NCBI GenBank assembly: GCA_013397455.1
Contig: VYZB01000212.1
Span: 581,233-645,232, forward strand
Reading direction: 5' to 3'
DNA: 64,000 bases
Source: Crotophaga sulcirostris
Lineage: Eukaryota > Chordata > Aves > Cuculiformes > Crotophagidae
In this document: one piece after another, positions 49,670 through 63,074 of the stretch
Layout: every line of letters begins with the position of its first letter
How positions within the stretch are numbered: position 1 is the first letter of the stretch
The notes under the pieces: generated by a model
The model's input: only the letters and a program-made list of their open reading frames with translations
Told to the model about the DNA's origin: nothing
Database searches by the model: none
Made by a program: the position numbers and the translations under genes

Positions 49670-52600
49670 CACCGCGCGGCCGGTCCGGTTGGCGAAGCGA
49701 AGCCTCTCCGGTGGCGGCAGCCGCTCGCTGCGGACACAGGGACTTGGCGCGGTGGAAACGAAGCGGTGCTGCTTTTCAGAGGGTTTGTTCTCTGTTTCTG
49801 TTGAAATGCCGGCTCGTGGACGGTATTGGTTATAGGGTTCAACTCTTGTGGAAGGTCGACACCAAACACGCCGGTTCAGAGAGCAGTTGCGAACTGATGA
49901 GGAGGCTGTGCTGTGCGTGCAGGTTTGCGGAGAGGTATTTGTTGCAGCAGCCTGCGTTCCTGGCGTTTCTAATCTCTGAGATGCTGAAGTAGGAAAGAAA
50001 TATAGTATTTCTGTACTTTTTTACTTTTTGGTAGGTAAATGCTACCATATCTTAAGTCAGGATTTTGCCTGAGCTGCTGAGAGGCTTGTAAATCACCTGG
50101 TGTCTTGATGTTTCCATTTTTTTTACATTTAAAAGCTAATTGGTAAAGTAATAACTCCACTTTTGTAAAGATCTCTGCATATGCCAGATATTCCTTGTAA
50201 TATTACGTGTGCCCTGTACTGTCACACAGGCTTAGAGCCTGTGGTGGTTCTTTGCTGGTGAACCTAGCTGACTGGTCCTCTTATTTTAATAAAATATTTC
50301 CTTTAAGGTAAGCCGAGAACTATTTAGGGGGAAAAAAGCCCCCAACAAACAGAAATGGCTGTTTAATGACTGTGCACAAGAGTCTGCTTTTTTTTTTTTT
50401 AATCCTGCGAAACTAATCAAGGTATGAATGTCTTGATTCGCACATGCTCCCCCCTCAGGGATTCTTTTAAGTATGAGGAAATCCTTTTCATCTTTTGGTT
50501 TGCATAGTTGCCGGTGTGGCAAAACAAGTTTTGTAACTTGCTTTAAGCCCGCAGGTAGGCTCTTCACAAGCTAATAGCTGGGTATTTAACATCGTGTAAG
50601 AACATCACTTTGGGATGGAGGAGGCACCTAGTTTGTTGAGGCCATTGCTTCCATGTCTTCCCAACAGTCCTGACCGTTCCCTTCACACTACCCACAAGTT
50701 AACGCTCTAGGTAATGCTCTAGGTGCAGCTCAGGTGCTTCAGGGAATATGTGCTCCCTGTTCCATGAGAAAAGAGTTTGAGAACTTAAAGACACTTTGGC
50801 AAGGTAATACTTGAAAAATGCATGGTTACTACTGATTGTTTAGTTTCTGGGTTTGTTCACAATACTAGCATAATATATGGGGAATTTTTTTTTTCCTGTA
50901 AGATCACAAGATGCAGCAGTACTCTGTAAATTGCAAAAAATACCCATTTGCTTACAGATTATTTCATAGCCTAAAGAATAGGTGTCCATAAGTTGAATCT
51001 GCAGCAGACACAGAGAACTTGCTCCTTAAGATTTAAATTGCTCAAAAAGTAGTTGTTGTTCAAGTAGAACTCAAGTTCTGGCTTTTAAACATACAGTCCT
51101 AGTGAAGCTGGAGGATTGACGTGGGAGTGTAAGGGCTGCAAGTCTTACCACTTGTATCAGTGATCAGTATCTCTGTGAGCCCTAATATAAGTGATATATG
51201 TGTTCAGTTTTTCACTAAAATCTAGTGAGAAAGTTAAGAATTTAAGACATGGTTACTGTAAACCTGTGTGTTTTCTCTGCCAGCAGCACAACCCGGTGAC
51301 AATCGCTTTGGTGTCAGCAGCACTGGAATTACTGTAATTGTTTTACAGTTTAGAAGGATCCCTCTGGGAAGCCTTGCATTGATCTGAAACGTCGACTGTC
51401 CATAAATTTGTAAGATTACTTTAGGAAAAAACGCAGTCTGCAGTAGTGTAAGAAGTCTTGGAGTCTTACAATGAGACTTCATGAGATGGCTGAGCAAATC
51501 TAACAACCTGTTGCTGCTGTGCTTTGCTTCCCAACACTCTTAAAAGTTATCTGTTAATCTGGTGGAAATTATATTAATTCTCTTTTACTAGGTTCGGTTT
51601 TGTTAGTAAGCAAAGGCATGTGGCCTGGGCTGGGGAAATGGTGAGTAGGGCTGAAGCAACCTGGCAGGTGAGCTCACCTATCTCATAAGTTTTCATACTT
51701 CCTAGTTCTTTCTGTCCAGGCCAGAGGCCGAGCAACAACACGAAAGACTGGTGATGAGGAGATAACTTTAAACCGGTATTGCTGCTTGAAGCCTCATTTC
51801 TTAGCACCAGGATTTTCAACTTGAATGGATGTTAAAGCATCTGTAACCTGTAAATAGGTGCTCCTGGCTTCCTACTTAATTGTCTAAAATACTGTGTCTA
51901 ACTGTGAATCCAAGCATACCTTGCTCATGGTTTTCTTAACATTGTAAGTGTTTCAAGAGGACTTTAGTTTTGGGGTTTTTTTTTCTTAAAAGAAATTTTT
52001 TTTTTCTGGATAATTTATCGTGCTAGTTCTGCCCTTCAATCTGTTTTAATCTGCCTGCATTTTGATATTATCCACAAATTTAAAAAGCCTTTTCCTATTC
52101 AGTAGCACATGTAATTGATGACAATATTAAATATTATTTTACCCAGGCTTCTTAAAATCCAGTCAGACTTAAGTTTTCACAGGGAGTTATTGATAGTTAC
52201 TCTTCTGGAACTTTTCACCTACTTTTGCTCCCCATGTACAGTACCATATTTCTATGGTACAAAAATAGTTTATATCTTCATTTGCAGACAGAGCTGCAAC
52301 TTGGCACTGAACTTCAACAAGAGCTGGAAAAAAGCTCAGAGAGCTCAGAGGATGTGGAAGAGACTGTGGGAGTGAGGAGAAGCTCTGGAGGACTATTGGG
52401 ACAGAGAGAGCTGCTAGAGTGAACTCTGCCCTGTGTTTAATGTGTGCTGCTGTTGAGTCAGTTTTAATGGCAGAAAACTGCACAGTCTATTTGTATGTAC
52501 AAAAACATGATAGCTCTCATGAGAGTCCAGTTAAAATCCTAATTAACGTCAAAATAGATGACACAGTCTCCCCTCTATTCATAAGACTTGCTTTCTTCTT

Positions 52601-54690
52601 GTGATGGGTTGACTTCCTCCCCTTCTCCTGCATCTGTTCAGTTTTCTATCTGAGGAGAAAGTAACCATCTCCTAGTAGCAAAGACTTTTTTTTCTTGGTA
52701 TGTTTGGGTTATCACCAGTTAGTGGAGTCATCATTTCACAGACATTTAAGCTGGTGTAAGCTAGTGCTACCACTGCTAGAAAACTACTGGCCTGCACTCA
52801 AGACACTTATTTGTGCTTTTGAATCAGCCCAAATATTCTTGCAAGTACCAGGCTGATGTGGTTGAGGCAGCTTCCATGGGTGTTTGCTTGTTGGCCAGCT
52901 GAACATCAGCAACACCTGAATGCTTTTGGAACTGCATTTGAGTTGATTCAGGCAGCAGCTTTATTACTGGAATTTCTGTAATAATTAGTGAATTTTTCTT
53001 AAAACAGCATCATCCAGAGGGGCATGGCATCAGGAGTTGTTACAGTATATAGTGATTGCATATCAGCATCTTCATGTCAGCTGTGTTTAGAGTCGCAGTG
53101 GCAAGCTCACTGTCGTTAAGCACCTTTCTGTCACTGAGAGATGCTGTTCCTCAAATGAGTTTACATGTGCTTAGCATGGCAAATATCTCCAGAGGTGATG
53201 ACATGCAGTAACTTGCTATCCCACGTTACTTAAATTTTTCCTAGTTATGATGATCATTAGATTTTAAAGTCTCAAAGGACAGAAAATGGCTGTGTTGGAT
53301 TTTAGTTCGTGGGGTGTGTGCCAATTGTTGACTAAGTACTAAAGTATGCAAAGTGCATATATACCTAAAAATATAAAAAGAATACATAGCCCCTAGGATT
53401 TTTTTTTGCTGTGAAATTAATTCTTCTTGGCTACAGCTTGTTTATTTGGCTGCTGGAAGATTGCACCCAGCCAGGAGTCTAGAGGCTGCAATTTTTGTTG
53501 CTGCCTCTTTGTGTCTTCAGCAGGAAGAAGTGGGTCACTCTAGAGCTGTTAAGGATCATGCAACTGACTGACTTTCTCTCCCTTTCTTAGCGTCTTCCAC
53601 CTCATCACTCACAAGCAATGGCTTGCCCAGTGCTAATATGGACCAGCGGCAATAACCAAGAGCGCTGTGATTCTGAGTGCATCATGCAGCCTGGAGGTTG
53701 TTAGTCACTGACAGCAGGGACCCTATCTGCAGTGCGATCCCACTCTGCAGTGTCCTGTAGGCATAGTGTGGCCTCTCTGTGGCGTGAGCCTGCTTTGGTG
53801 CTGTTACCCCTTCTGCCCCTGAGCTGACGCAGGATGCTTTCTCTGCAGGGTGCTTCCCTCAGCCGCTGGCACTCTATCCTGTAAAAGGCTAAAGCCAAGT
53901 ACTGTCTCACGTGGGAGATCAGTAGATGAGAAAGCGCTCTGTGGTGGAGCAGGGGTTTCTATATCCCTTAGAGCAAGAGGGGGGAAAGATACCAACAGTG
54001 CTCTCAGCAGTGGTTGTCACCTGGGTGTACTTTCCCCAGAGGCACATCCCAGCTTCCTGGTGAGATCAGCTTGCTCCTGAACAAAGGTTAAAACTCCTCC
54101 CCAAATGCAGCCTGAGGTCATGCTGAACTTTTGTTAAAGAAGCTTAAATACCTGGTAGTATCACAGTAATTTTTATGGCAATAGCATGTGGTGAGGTGTC
54201 TTGCTACTATTGGTAGCTTTGATCCTCTCTACCTTGCAAAGTGTACAAGAACTCCTTGCCTTGCTGTACCTCTGGTCTTGGTGTGCAGCTCTGTGAGGTC
54301 AATGTGGTGGTCTGTGCCATAAATGAATCTCACTCATAAAATGACCATCTCATTCTGACACCTCAAAGCTGCTATCTAGATTCTAGTTGTACCTGGGGAG
54401 AACAGTAGTGCAGAGTAGCAGATTGGTCTTCCTGCGGTAAACTTGGACCTAGAAAGGAAGTATTTGTAATGCTCCTTTCTTGTTCTGCTTGTTTGATAAC
54501 TTGATTTAAAATGGTCTCCAGTGTGAAGTGACGTGGTGTAACCATAGCCTCAAATTTTTGTGGTGGTTATGTGGTTATATCAATTCATTCAGACCCATAA
54601 TCTTTTCGTATGGTAGTTCTATTGAGAATTGCTCTATGGGCAGGGTAAGATGGATGGTAGTGGTGCATTATTCTGATAGCAGGCTTGGTA

Positions 54691-54705
54691 TTTTTTTTTT
54701 TTTTT
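54691..54705. repeat. T15 tract
   Basis: A pure T run in the presumed intron, with no adjacent retroposon body that I can recognise. Confidence 0.75.
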
Positions 54706-57700
54706 GATACAAAGATGTGCAGGCTGTTACACATTTGAAACATCTACTGGATTATAGCAACACTTTGTTTTCAGTCAGGCCTGGTGATCTTGCAGAGAAA
54801 TATGTTGCAAAGCTTTATTTACTCCTTCCTGTTGTGGAAAGACTGAATGCACTTAGTCTTGTGAAACCAAGGTGGTGATTTGTTTCTTAAAAAAATATGA
54901 TAGAAAACAAATCAGTGGTTTTGAACAGGTGGTAGTTGCAGCAGTGCTTCAGTTTCATAATAGCTTTTTCATCATTTAACAGAAGAAAATGTTAAACCTC
55001 ACTCTCTTAAATCCGTTGTGAGATTTACGTACTTCTCTGATGAAGCTGGAAAGCAAGTGGGTGAATGAGGTTCAGTGATTTATCCTTGAATTTATCTTCA
55101 TGATTATATTCAAGCCTGTGAAATATAGTGCTAAGATTCTCTTTAATAGGTATGTCAGCAGCAATAGTCCATTTTACTTTATCATATATAAATAATATGG
55201 ATTTTAGAGACAGTAAATTAAATCCCGTTTGTAAATATATGGAGCAGTAAATTTTGTGTATTGTTTGGAAGAGTCTTCAAAGTATGGATTAGGTGTTTAT
55301 GAGGTTTTTTTGGCTGCTTTTTTGTTGTTTTAATTGGAAAAGGAATGAGGATTGAGTTTCGTTCTCAGCGGGAAGAATACCTTAGTATCTCAGGCTTCTC
55401 AGGATTCAGGAGAGTTTTTCTGTGTTTGAGACTGACTAGTTTGTGTGTTGCCTAAGGTGAAAGTACTGGATTGATGCCAGTAGCAAAAGCTTGCGTGGTC
55501 AGTGATTTGACATGTCATTGGGGAAATGTTTGTTTTTGCACATCAGGTATCAAAACTTTCAGGCACAATGCTTCTTCTCAAGTATATTTCCTTTCTTAGA
55601 AGTGAAACCATAGAGCAGTATTTGCAATGTAAGACATGCAACAGTACCTGAATTACCTGTTTTTGATTTTGGAATAAGTTTGTGTTTCATTTGTTAAATT
55701 TGTCTGGGTTTCGTTTCCAGTTGATAGGAGTAAAATAAAATCTTTTAACAAGCAAACACTTTGGGTCTAATTCAGTATTGTCAGAATACGAAACTGAATC
55801 TTACACATATATGGAAGAATGCAATTCAGGTGATATCATTTTGTGAGAAGTTAATAATTGTGCTTCATGGTAGTATTTGTACCTAAGGAGAAAAAAATCA
55901 GTACATATGCTGGAGTCTTAAGTTTTTCTATGTGGACAAACCTTTTGCCTGTGTGGAGTTCTGCCCTAACCACAAGGAATTCGTATGGATGTAGGAGTGC
56001 CTGTAGGGACGAGCTACTTGGATTACGGCCTGTGTCATCAGAAGATACAAATAGTGCATGATTATACAATAAAATTGACCTACAACAGTGACCCTTTAAA
56101 AGATGTAATTCTTTTTATGTGTGCAAATCACCAGTTTCAAATGAATTTTGTGAACATGGTGAAAAAACTAGGCATAGTTTAGCAGAAGGGTAAGTGATCA
56201 TCTGGGTAAGAAAATGCATATTGTATTTGAAGAAAGCTATCGTGTTGGACACCTAGATTCTGCTACCCAAATTTAGACTTGGATGATTTTGACTGTCTCA
56301 GCTGTTTTGGATGTGGCATATAATTCAGGTTGGCACAACCACTGGTTTAAAAACAGAGCTCACATAAGAATGCTAATGGTGTCCCTGGCATATCTAATTC
56401 ACTCTGTAATTTTGAGTAGAAAACCGCCACTGCTCTGAACTGCTGGAAAACAGCAGACTGAAATATCTGTGAACAGAGGCTGGATTAAACAAAACATTGT
56501 TTCACTGATTGCATTTTACCAGGTATGAAAACATAAAATTACTTTTTTTCAGCTATTCTCTGACTGGAAAAAAATGCATCTGCTAATCATTGGGAAAGGC
56601 ATTTTGTGCTGCAAAAAATAAACACTTTCCTAATCTACTCATGACTCAGAAATAAAAATGAAAGCTGAAGCCTTTTTCCCCTTTGTTACTAAGTGATTTT
56701 GAATGCTTACCTAATTTTACTACAGTGTACTTGGTATACTATTCATATTAACAGATAGTGAATACAGATAAAACCACATATAACCTTATTTGATTTTTTT
56801 TTTAAAATTCCCTCTGAATTTTAAAATTCAAAGAATCTCAGGCTGCTACAGATTTAGTATTACGTATCTGAGTAGAGATTTGAATATACTAGTGTAGAAA
56901 TATGGAGTTACTATTGAAGGGGGCACTTATTTGCACCTTGTAGACTGCCTGCGTTAAGAAAACTACTCTCTTGTATTTTTCCAGACTTTTATGGTGATTT
57001 ATAGACTTCTTTGGTATTTCTTGTTTGTTCTTGTAGCTGGAAAGTTGTTTTTCTTCACATTATAACTACAAATAGATAAGCAGCAACTAGTGGATTTTGA
57101 GAACAGGCTTATCTGTTATAAAACGATTTATAAATTACACCTTGGAGGTAAGAGACAAAGGTGTCCGTTCCTTGCTCTCTCTTTGCTTTCACAGTTCCTT
57201 GCAAAGCAAACCTCAATCCTTTAGCCCTTATTTGTTTTATTTAGGTCATGTAATTGTTATCCAGATTCTTCCATTTGGGGATTATGCTTTAAGATAGACT
57301 TAGAAAAAATGTGTGTGGGTCTCAGTTAAGTCTAGATAGTACATGGAGCAAAGAGTTTTTTATTTGTTTAGGCAGAGCAGAATAATTGCCTTTTGTTTCA
57401 CACACAGGAATCCTGTTGGTAGAATTCACAATGAGCAGTTACACTTTTGCAGCAGTAATAAATTGTAGAACCCAGAATTAAGAGAACTGCTGTAATTTCT
57501 TGAATCCTTTTCTTCATCATTACTACCTGTTTTACTTGATGTCTGTTTTGAAAATGTATTGCTTTCTGGTTTATTAAATATCATTGTTGATTTGAGGACC
57601 TTTTTCTAATTAACTAAGGTCAGATTTCAAAATCATCTTGACCTTTTAAATTCTTGCTTCCCATCTTTGCTTGTTTTTATGTGTCTGTGTCACAAGTATA

Positions 57701-60700
57701 ATATACACATGCTGTCAAATTGCTAATGGAAATACTATTATCCTGGGAATGAAGAAAGCTAATCTGCGTTTTTCATTATTATCCATAAAAACATTTACTA
57801 CAGTCATATTTGGTAAACCCTTATAAATACATCAGAAGTGACCAGAGGTTTCACACGCAGTAAGTAGCGCAGAGGCTGTGCCCGAGTGGCTTACGCCCTA
57901 TACTGTGTCCCCCATTGCACCATCTCTGGGCAATAGTGTTGAGCAAGGCTGATAAAGAATTGACCAAATTGAATTGCATTTAGCTCAGGACTGAAATCTG
58001 GACTTCATCCCATGTGGCAGTATTAAGAACTGTTTGTGTGCATTTTATCAGTTACTTTACTGTCCTCAATACAATGTCCTCTTGCACCTTGATTATAGGA
58101 AGATAACTTCCTTGATGGCCATTGTATCTAACACATGCATGAGGAAATAACTCAGTCTTGGCATGTTAGAAACTTTATATCAGCTAATAAAACATGATGA
58201 CGATGATTTGCTTGGCAGGACTATAGGCTCTTAGTTTTCCTAAATGAAGTTACAAGCTCCCTGTGTGAAATATCTGACAGGGTTCCCTCAGGAGTCACAG
58301 GCCACTTAAAAAAGCAGGTATCTGCTGCTCTACTGATTGAAACTAGTTTTTGTAGGGATCAAATATGTGCAGTAGCTATGTGAACATATATACTAAATTT
58401 TCAGATTTGTGTTGAGTCTATCATCCCCACACAAGTTAATGAACAGGTGGAGCAGAGTAGGGGAAATCCTTTTTCTCTCTTCCTTTTTTTAATTGTAAGC
58501 TTCGGTTTTCTGTTTCTCTTCTGCTTTTGTTATGTTGCTCTGTGAATAGCATTTTGGGCTGTTGTGGAGGTTGCTTGGAATGACTTTGGCACTGGAAGTC
58601 ACATCTGGAAATTGCCCCTACCTTGGGACAGAATGCAATGCACAAGGATGGGTGGAGTAGAAAAAAGCAACCAGTAACCTCAGCTTCCAGCTCTCTTTTC
58701 AAATATCAACTCCCTAGTAGTTGGCATCCAGAGTAACTCTTTTTCTGCATGGATAGATGTGCAACTCCATGCAAGGAACTGGACAATGGCATGCCAGCAT
58801 TCAAAAATGATTTATAGTTTGTCTCTTCTTGTCTTTTCTGATTTAGTGAGCTGTCTACCTTCCTATTTTTGAGGCATTGAGCAATCAGCTTCCAGCCTGA
58901 CTGCTGGTTTTCTCTTACTTTTGTCATTGAGTCCATCGTGTTCTGCCAGTTCAGGGAGAATGTTCTATATCAGTTTAACAAAGTATTGCTGCCTTCTGTA
59001 TTTTCTACTATTCAGTATTTCACAGCTTTACATACTGGAATTTTGCTGTTTTGCTGGACCCGTGTGGCTGGCTGAGCTTCGTTGAATGTTAGCATCATTG
59101 AAGTCTTAGAAGAAAAATTTCCACCCGATACTCAAAAGAGGCCTGACTGACCTGTAGACCACATCTTTGTAGTTTTTGTTCTCTTTATACAGGATGTGGA
59201 CATGGCTTACTACAGTTGGTAGATCGCTGGTCTGAATGTTACCACTGATTCATCGCCTGAATACTTGCTTCTGTGAATTGGTGATGACAGGTAGCGAGGT
59301 TGAGAAGGCTCTTCTGACACATGTGGTTGTTGCTGCGAGAAGACTTGTCTACACCTTTAGCACAAAGTGAGATCATAGGAAAAGGAGAATATGCTCCTCT
59401 GGCCTCATGAAGAGTTGCACAAGATTCCTTTGACACGTAGGAATATTGGCAGTTTAGTAGAATAGCTGACTGTAACTGGAATTTGTTCTGACTTAAAACA
59501 CTTTTGCTACTGTCCATAATAAATGTAAACCTTCAATTTGCCACACTTCTCCTTCGAATAGACTACCCTGGGGAATAATAACTTCCTTTCTCTTGACAAA
59601 GAGGAAAACCAGGATCTGAAGGCACCAATTTTGGGTTCTTCTGTGAGTAGCTTCTTATTTCAAGGCACTTGATGCTGCATGTGAGGGATTTTTTGGTTTC
59701 TTTCCTCTGCCCAAGTTTTAGACCTTGAGTGAGAAACCTCTTGGGTTCTGTGCTAAGAAAATAATGTGAAGAAAAAGAAAATCCATGTCTTAGTCATACA
59801 ATGTAAAGTTTCCTGAAGCCAACCATTTCATTTTGACTTGTAGATGTTGGTCACTTCTGTTGCCTGCTTTTTGGTGCTCTTCTTGGCCTTCACATCTGTA
59901 TAGGGTTCTGCTGTACTCGTCTGGGGGCTGCCTGTAGACCCTGCTATAGGCTGCACCTCCTGCCTCAGACTCTGACTAATAAGTGATAAATGTGGGCCTT
60001 GTTGTGCTGCCTGACAGAGATAAATTATGTTAATGTAATGAGAAAGTGGCTATTTATATTACTGAGCATTCATCAGTTGAGAAAATACTTAGGCTGTAAT
60101 TCTTCTGCCCCTGTTTGATGGGATCTTATGTCAAAGAAGAGGAAAGTAGTGTTTGGGTTTTTTAGCCCATTCTGAAAGTAATCAGAGGAACATTGTTGCT
60201 ACTGTTTTTGTGATCTGAGTCTGAGCAAGCTCAGTTGTGATCCTGTGTTCTTTGTTTTCAAATGATGCTAAAACATGCACTGTTAGAAACTTTAAACTTT
60301 AAATCCAGTTTTATATCACTTCTGTAATTCCAGTTATGAGGTGTAATATTAAAGATTTGGAACAATGGTCTATAAGCATTCATGAGGGCTCGTGGGCAGT
60401 CCTATTTTATTACTGTTCTGTCTTGAATTTAAAAACATTCTAAGATAATACTATATAAGAAAAGGACTTGGCATTATAAATCATTCTCTTGCAGATGGAA
60501 AATGCTCTTCAACATTTATCTGTACTGTAGCATTCCTGTATTTAGTCTCCAAGTCAAAACCCACAATTTTTTGGTATGCTGTAATTTAGGAAAAGGCTAT
60601 CTGAATAACTTCTAAAATTTCTTTCAAGCTGTGGCACAAGATGCTCATTTTTACTATTTCTAAATCAAAACCATTTCATTTTAAAAATATCCATTATCTG

Positions 60701-61777
60701 TTCTGTATTTGTTGAGTGCAACAAATAATCACTGAGATGGGTAGATGGAGGAACTGAGATAAAGGCATTCTACTGTCAAGGTTGGATTGTAATAATTTCA
60801 CTTAGTTTCTGCTTTTTAGGTTTGTTCATATTCTTACTTTCATGCTTTTAATTTGTTACATCTTTATAGTAAAACAGAAAGAGGAAACTTCTTTTTCAGT
60901 GCTGACTTGAAACAAGCTCATGGTTGTTCAAAGTACAGACAGTGTTTATTTTAATGTTGATGTATTTCTGGAAGCGGGGAGGGAGGGAGAAAGGAGCTTA
61001 GAATAATTCTGTTCACAGACTTTGAAATAAATGGAGTTTATCTGCCCAGATTCTTGTTGCTTTTTTATAACACATATAAATACTAACCTTTCACTGAAAG
61101 AAGATATATGTGGGTATAATACATGTGGCTATAAATATAATGGATATATTGTGTCTGTAATTTGCTATGAGATTTCCCTTGTAGTACAGCTTTAACATTC
61201 AAAAACATTTGTCTGCTTTTCAAATTTTGTTGATACTTACTTCTACTCCATAAGAATTTGAAAATAAATATTTTGATACTCAAGTTTGGTTTTTCCTGTT
61301 TACTTCTCCCCTGACCATTTTGTTGGAAACTTTAAGCAGTAGAGCACAATGACTGTGTCTTTGGCAAAAAGGATGTGGACACAAATCAGTGAGCTTACAG
61401 ATACTGAGTTAAGTGAAGGCAAAAGGTTGTGTAATATAAATTTTTCTTCCCTCTCATAGACCGTGAGAGCTGTGTGGAGGTTTTGGTGATTTTTGCCAAA
61501 TGATTTGCATTTCCTGATGTCTGATAACAACAGTTTTCCAAATAATTTAATGTTTTTGAAATCATAGCTTAGGACTGCAGAGTGTTAGGGATGCTGTAGC
61601 TTTCGTGATGGGGGTGTGGGACGGCTACTTGGTTTAGAATGATAGTTGGTTACATGTTTTCAAATTTGACCTTAGTGTAAAGGATCCGACAAGATCCCTG
61701 AATGCCCATAGTTTTTCTTTTTCTATATTAAATATAAGTAGTTATGCAGCAAAATGCAAAAAGAGAAATATTTGTAG

Positions 61778-61806
61778 GTTTGTTTGTTTTGTTGTTGTTG
61801 TTTGTT
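61778..61806. repeat. GTTT/GTT simple repeat
   Basis: GTTT units change into GTT units and back within 29 bases. Simple sequence in the presumed intron. Confidence 0.8.
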
Positions 61807-63026
61807 CTTTTACCCAGAAGGAAGGTACTCGTTAGCAACTGTTATTTGTCTGAATGCCTCATGTATTCTTCTAAAGCAAATGAAGGCTCTTTCATGTGAT
61901 AAGAATAGAAAAAACGAAATAGAACAGTTCAGGTAGCATACTGTTTTCAGTAAATTTAATTCTTTTTTTTACAGGTTTAATCTATTTAAATGTTGTAGAA
62001 CAAATTACTGTGTTTCTAATAGATATGTAACATTTCATTAGTAAAGATTAAGATGTTTGCAAACCTGAGTTGCAAAGATAGCAGTCAGTGCTGGAGGTGT
62101 AAAGTAGCTGTATGTGGTCATCTTTGCTCTGTGCTTCTTGAATAGGGAATATGGGCAAACTCAAGAAAGGACATGTCCAGGCTCAGGGCAGCGTGGACCA
62201 GCTGTGGCTGGGCATGATTATGGTGTAGAGCCAGCAGCAGCCGTGGCTCTGTGGGCAGAGGGCGAGAGATTTGGTACAACTCCACGAGGAGGTGGTGGTC
62301 TTTGAGCAGAGTCTGTGTAGATTGTGGCCCATTTTGACTTTCTGCTCACAAGTTCTTCTCAAGAAGAAGCTTCAGGTTGCTCTTGTGATGTTTGTTTGTA
62401 TGCAGTGGTTTTCAGTTTGTTCTTGAAATAGTCTCAGTTCTAGGGTTGGTGTTTCTGTCACCATCGACCATCTCATAATTCCGGATGCCACTGTGAGTCA
62501 CTAATGTGTCACTGCATTTCTGTAATGAATAGATTGAAGTGTTAGAATAACCTGCTTTCAGTTCCATTGAATGCAATTTATGCAGTATTCGCCAAAACAT
62601 AGTCTGCTATGTTATGTTGCCAAATAACAATTTGCACCTGAAAGTTGCTAGGACTTTGAAACAATGCACATGAAGTTGTTGACATTTACCACAGATTTAG
62701 GAAATCAAAGATTGCTTAGATACAGCACTTCTAAATACTTATGTCACAGACTAAAGAGTTGACAGTTGAATGGAATTTGTAGTGAATTTGATTAAATAAT
62801 TTTAATGTTTTTTCAGAACACTTGTTTCATACAGTAACAAATTAAAGTAATGTATCAGAAATCCATCTTAAATTTTCTTCCCTTTTCTGTGAAGGTTAAG
62901 AGTTAGGTATTCAGGACAGTTTTTAATGTTATTTACTAGAAAAATCTGTGGGGTTTTTTATGGTTAACTAATCATAAAACTGCTTATTTGGCTGTAATTA
63001 CAACAATGTAATTTATTTTTCCCTAG

Positions 63027-63074
63027 GTGGCTATATTTAATGCAGTAGTTTTGTTAGCTGACTGAAGACTAACC
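63027..63074 (+). other. FAM3C: 5' untranslated part of the start exon
   Basis: The acceptor is a pyrimidine-rich ATTTATTTTTCCCTAG ending at 63026. The 48 bases that follow contain a very small upstream frame, ATG-CAG-TAG at 63040-63048, and a stop (TGA, 63063-63065) in frame with the main start. This fits a second exon that carries the last part of the 5' UTR, with the first exon in the CpG island. A TTAACTAAT sequence about 55-65 bases upstream of the acceptor could serve as branch site. The gene symbol is tentative and comes from the coding part. Confidence 0.5.

Larger units (their letters stand above)
48633..49760 (+). promoter_or_regulatory. CpG island, presumed TATA-less promoter of the downstream gene
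   Basis: This is the only long G+C-rich, CpG-rich stretch in the window. It has many GC boxes of Sp1 type (for example GGGGCGGGA at 49390-49398, CCGCCCC at 49486 and 49534), no TATA box, and GC-rich tandem repeats. CpG islands of this size usually mark promoters of widely expressed vertebrate genes. Direction is inferred from the start exon at 63.0 kb and from T-rich sequence downstream. The transcription start and first-exon limits cannot be fixed, partly because 276 bases are missing. Confidence 0.8.
49761..63026 (+). other. Presumed first intron of the downstream gene
   Basis: About 13 kb without a recognisable coding exon. It is noticeably T-rich and G-over-C on the + strand, as expected of introns transcribed left to right in vertebrates. 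Donor-like sites near its left end include AGGTATTT at 49933-49940 and a very good AAGGTAAGCC at 50305-50314; which is used is unknown. The stretch contains T15 at 54691-54705 and a GTTT array at 61778-61806. A G+C-richer patch at about 62.16-62.31 kb gives a 63-codon frame I do not recognise. Confidence 0.55.

Noticed and set aside
48302..49992. Several long frames (159 to 404 codons) through the CR1 copy, the N run and the CpG island
   Set aside because: They read through a LINE fragment and a run of N, and G+C-rich DNA has few stop codons. Pro/Arg/Gly-rich translations on all frames are typical of such islands.
52597..52680. TGTGATGGGTTGACTT-like start resembling the beginning of some bird retroviral LTRs
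   Set aside because: Similarity fades after about 20 bases, no matching LTR end or target duplication is visible, so it could not be supported.
57864..57915. GCCCGAGTGGCTTACGCCC, similar to the D-arm and B-box region of serine or leucine tRNA genes
   Set aside because: No T-arm GGTTCGAAT sequence follows and no cloverleaf can be drawn; probably chance.
62114..62305. 63-codon frame in a G+C-richer patch about 0.7 kb before the start exon
   Set aside because: No acceptor and donor pair bounds it, and the frame shows no known motif. It might be an old repeat, but I cannot name it.
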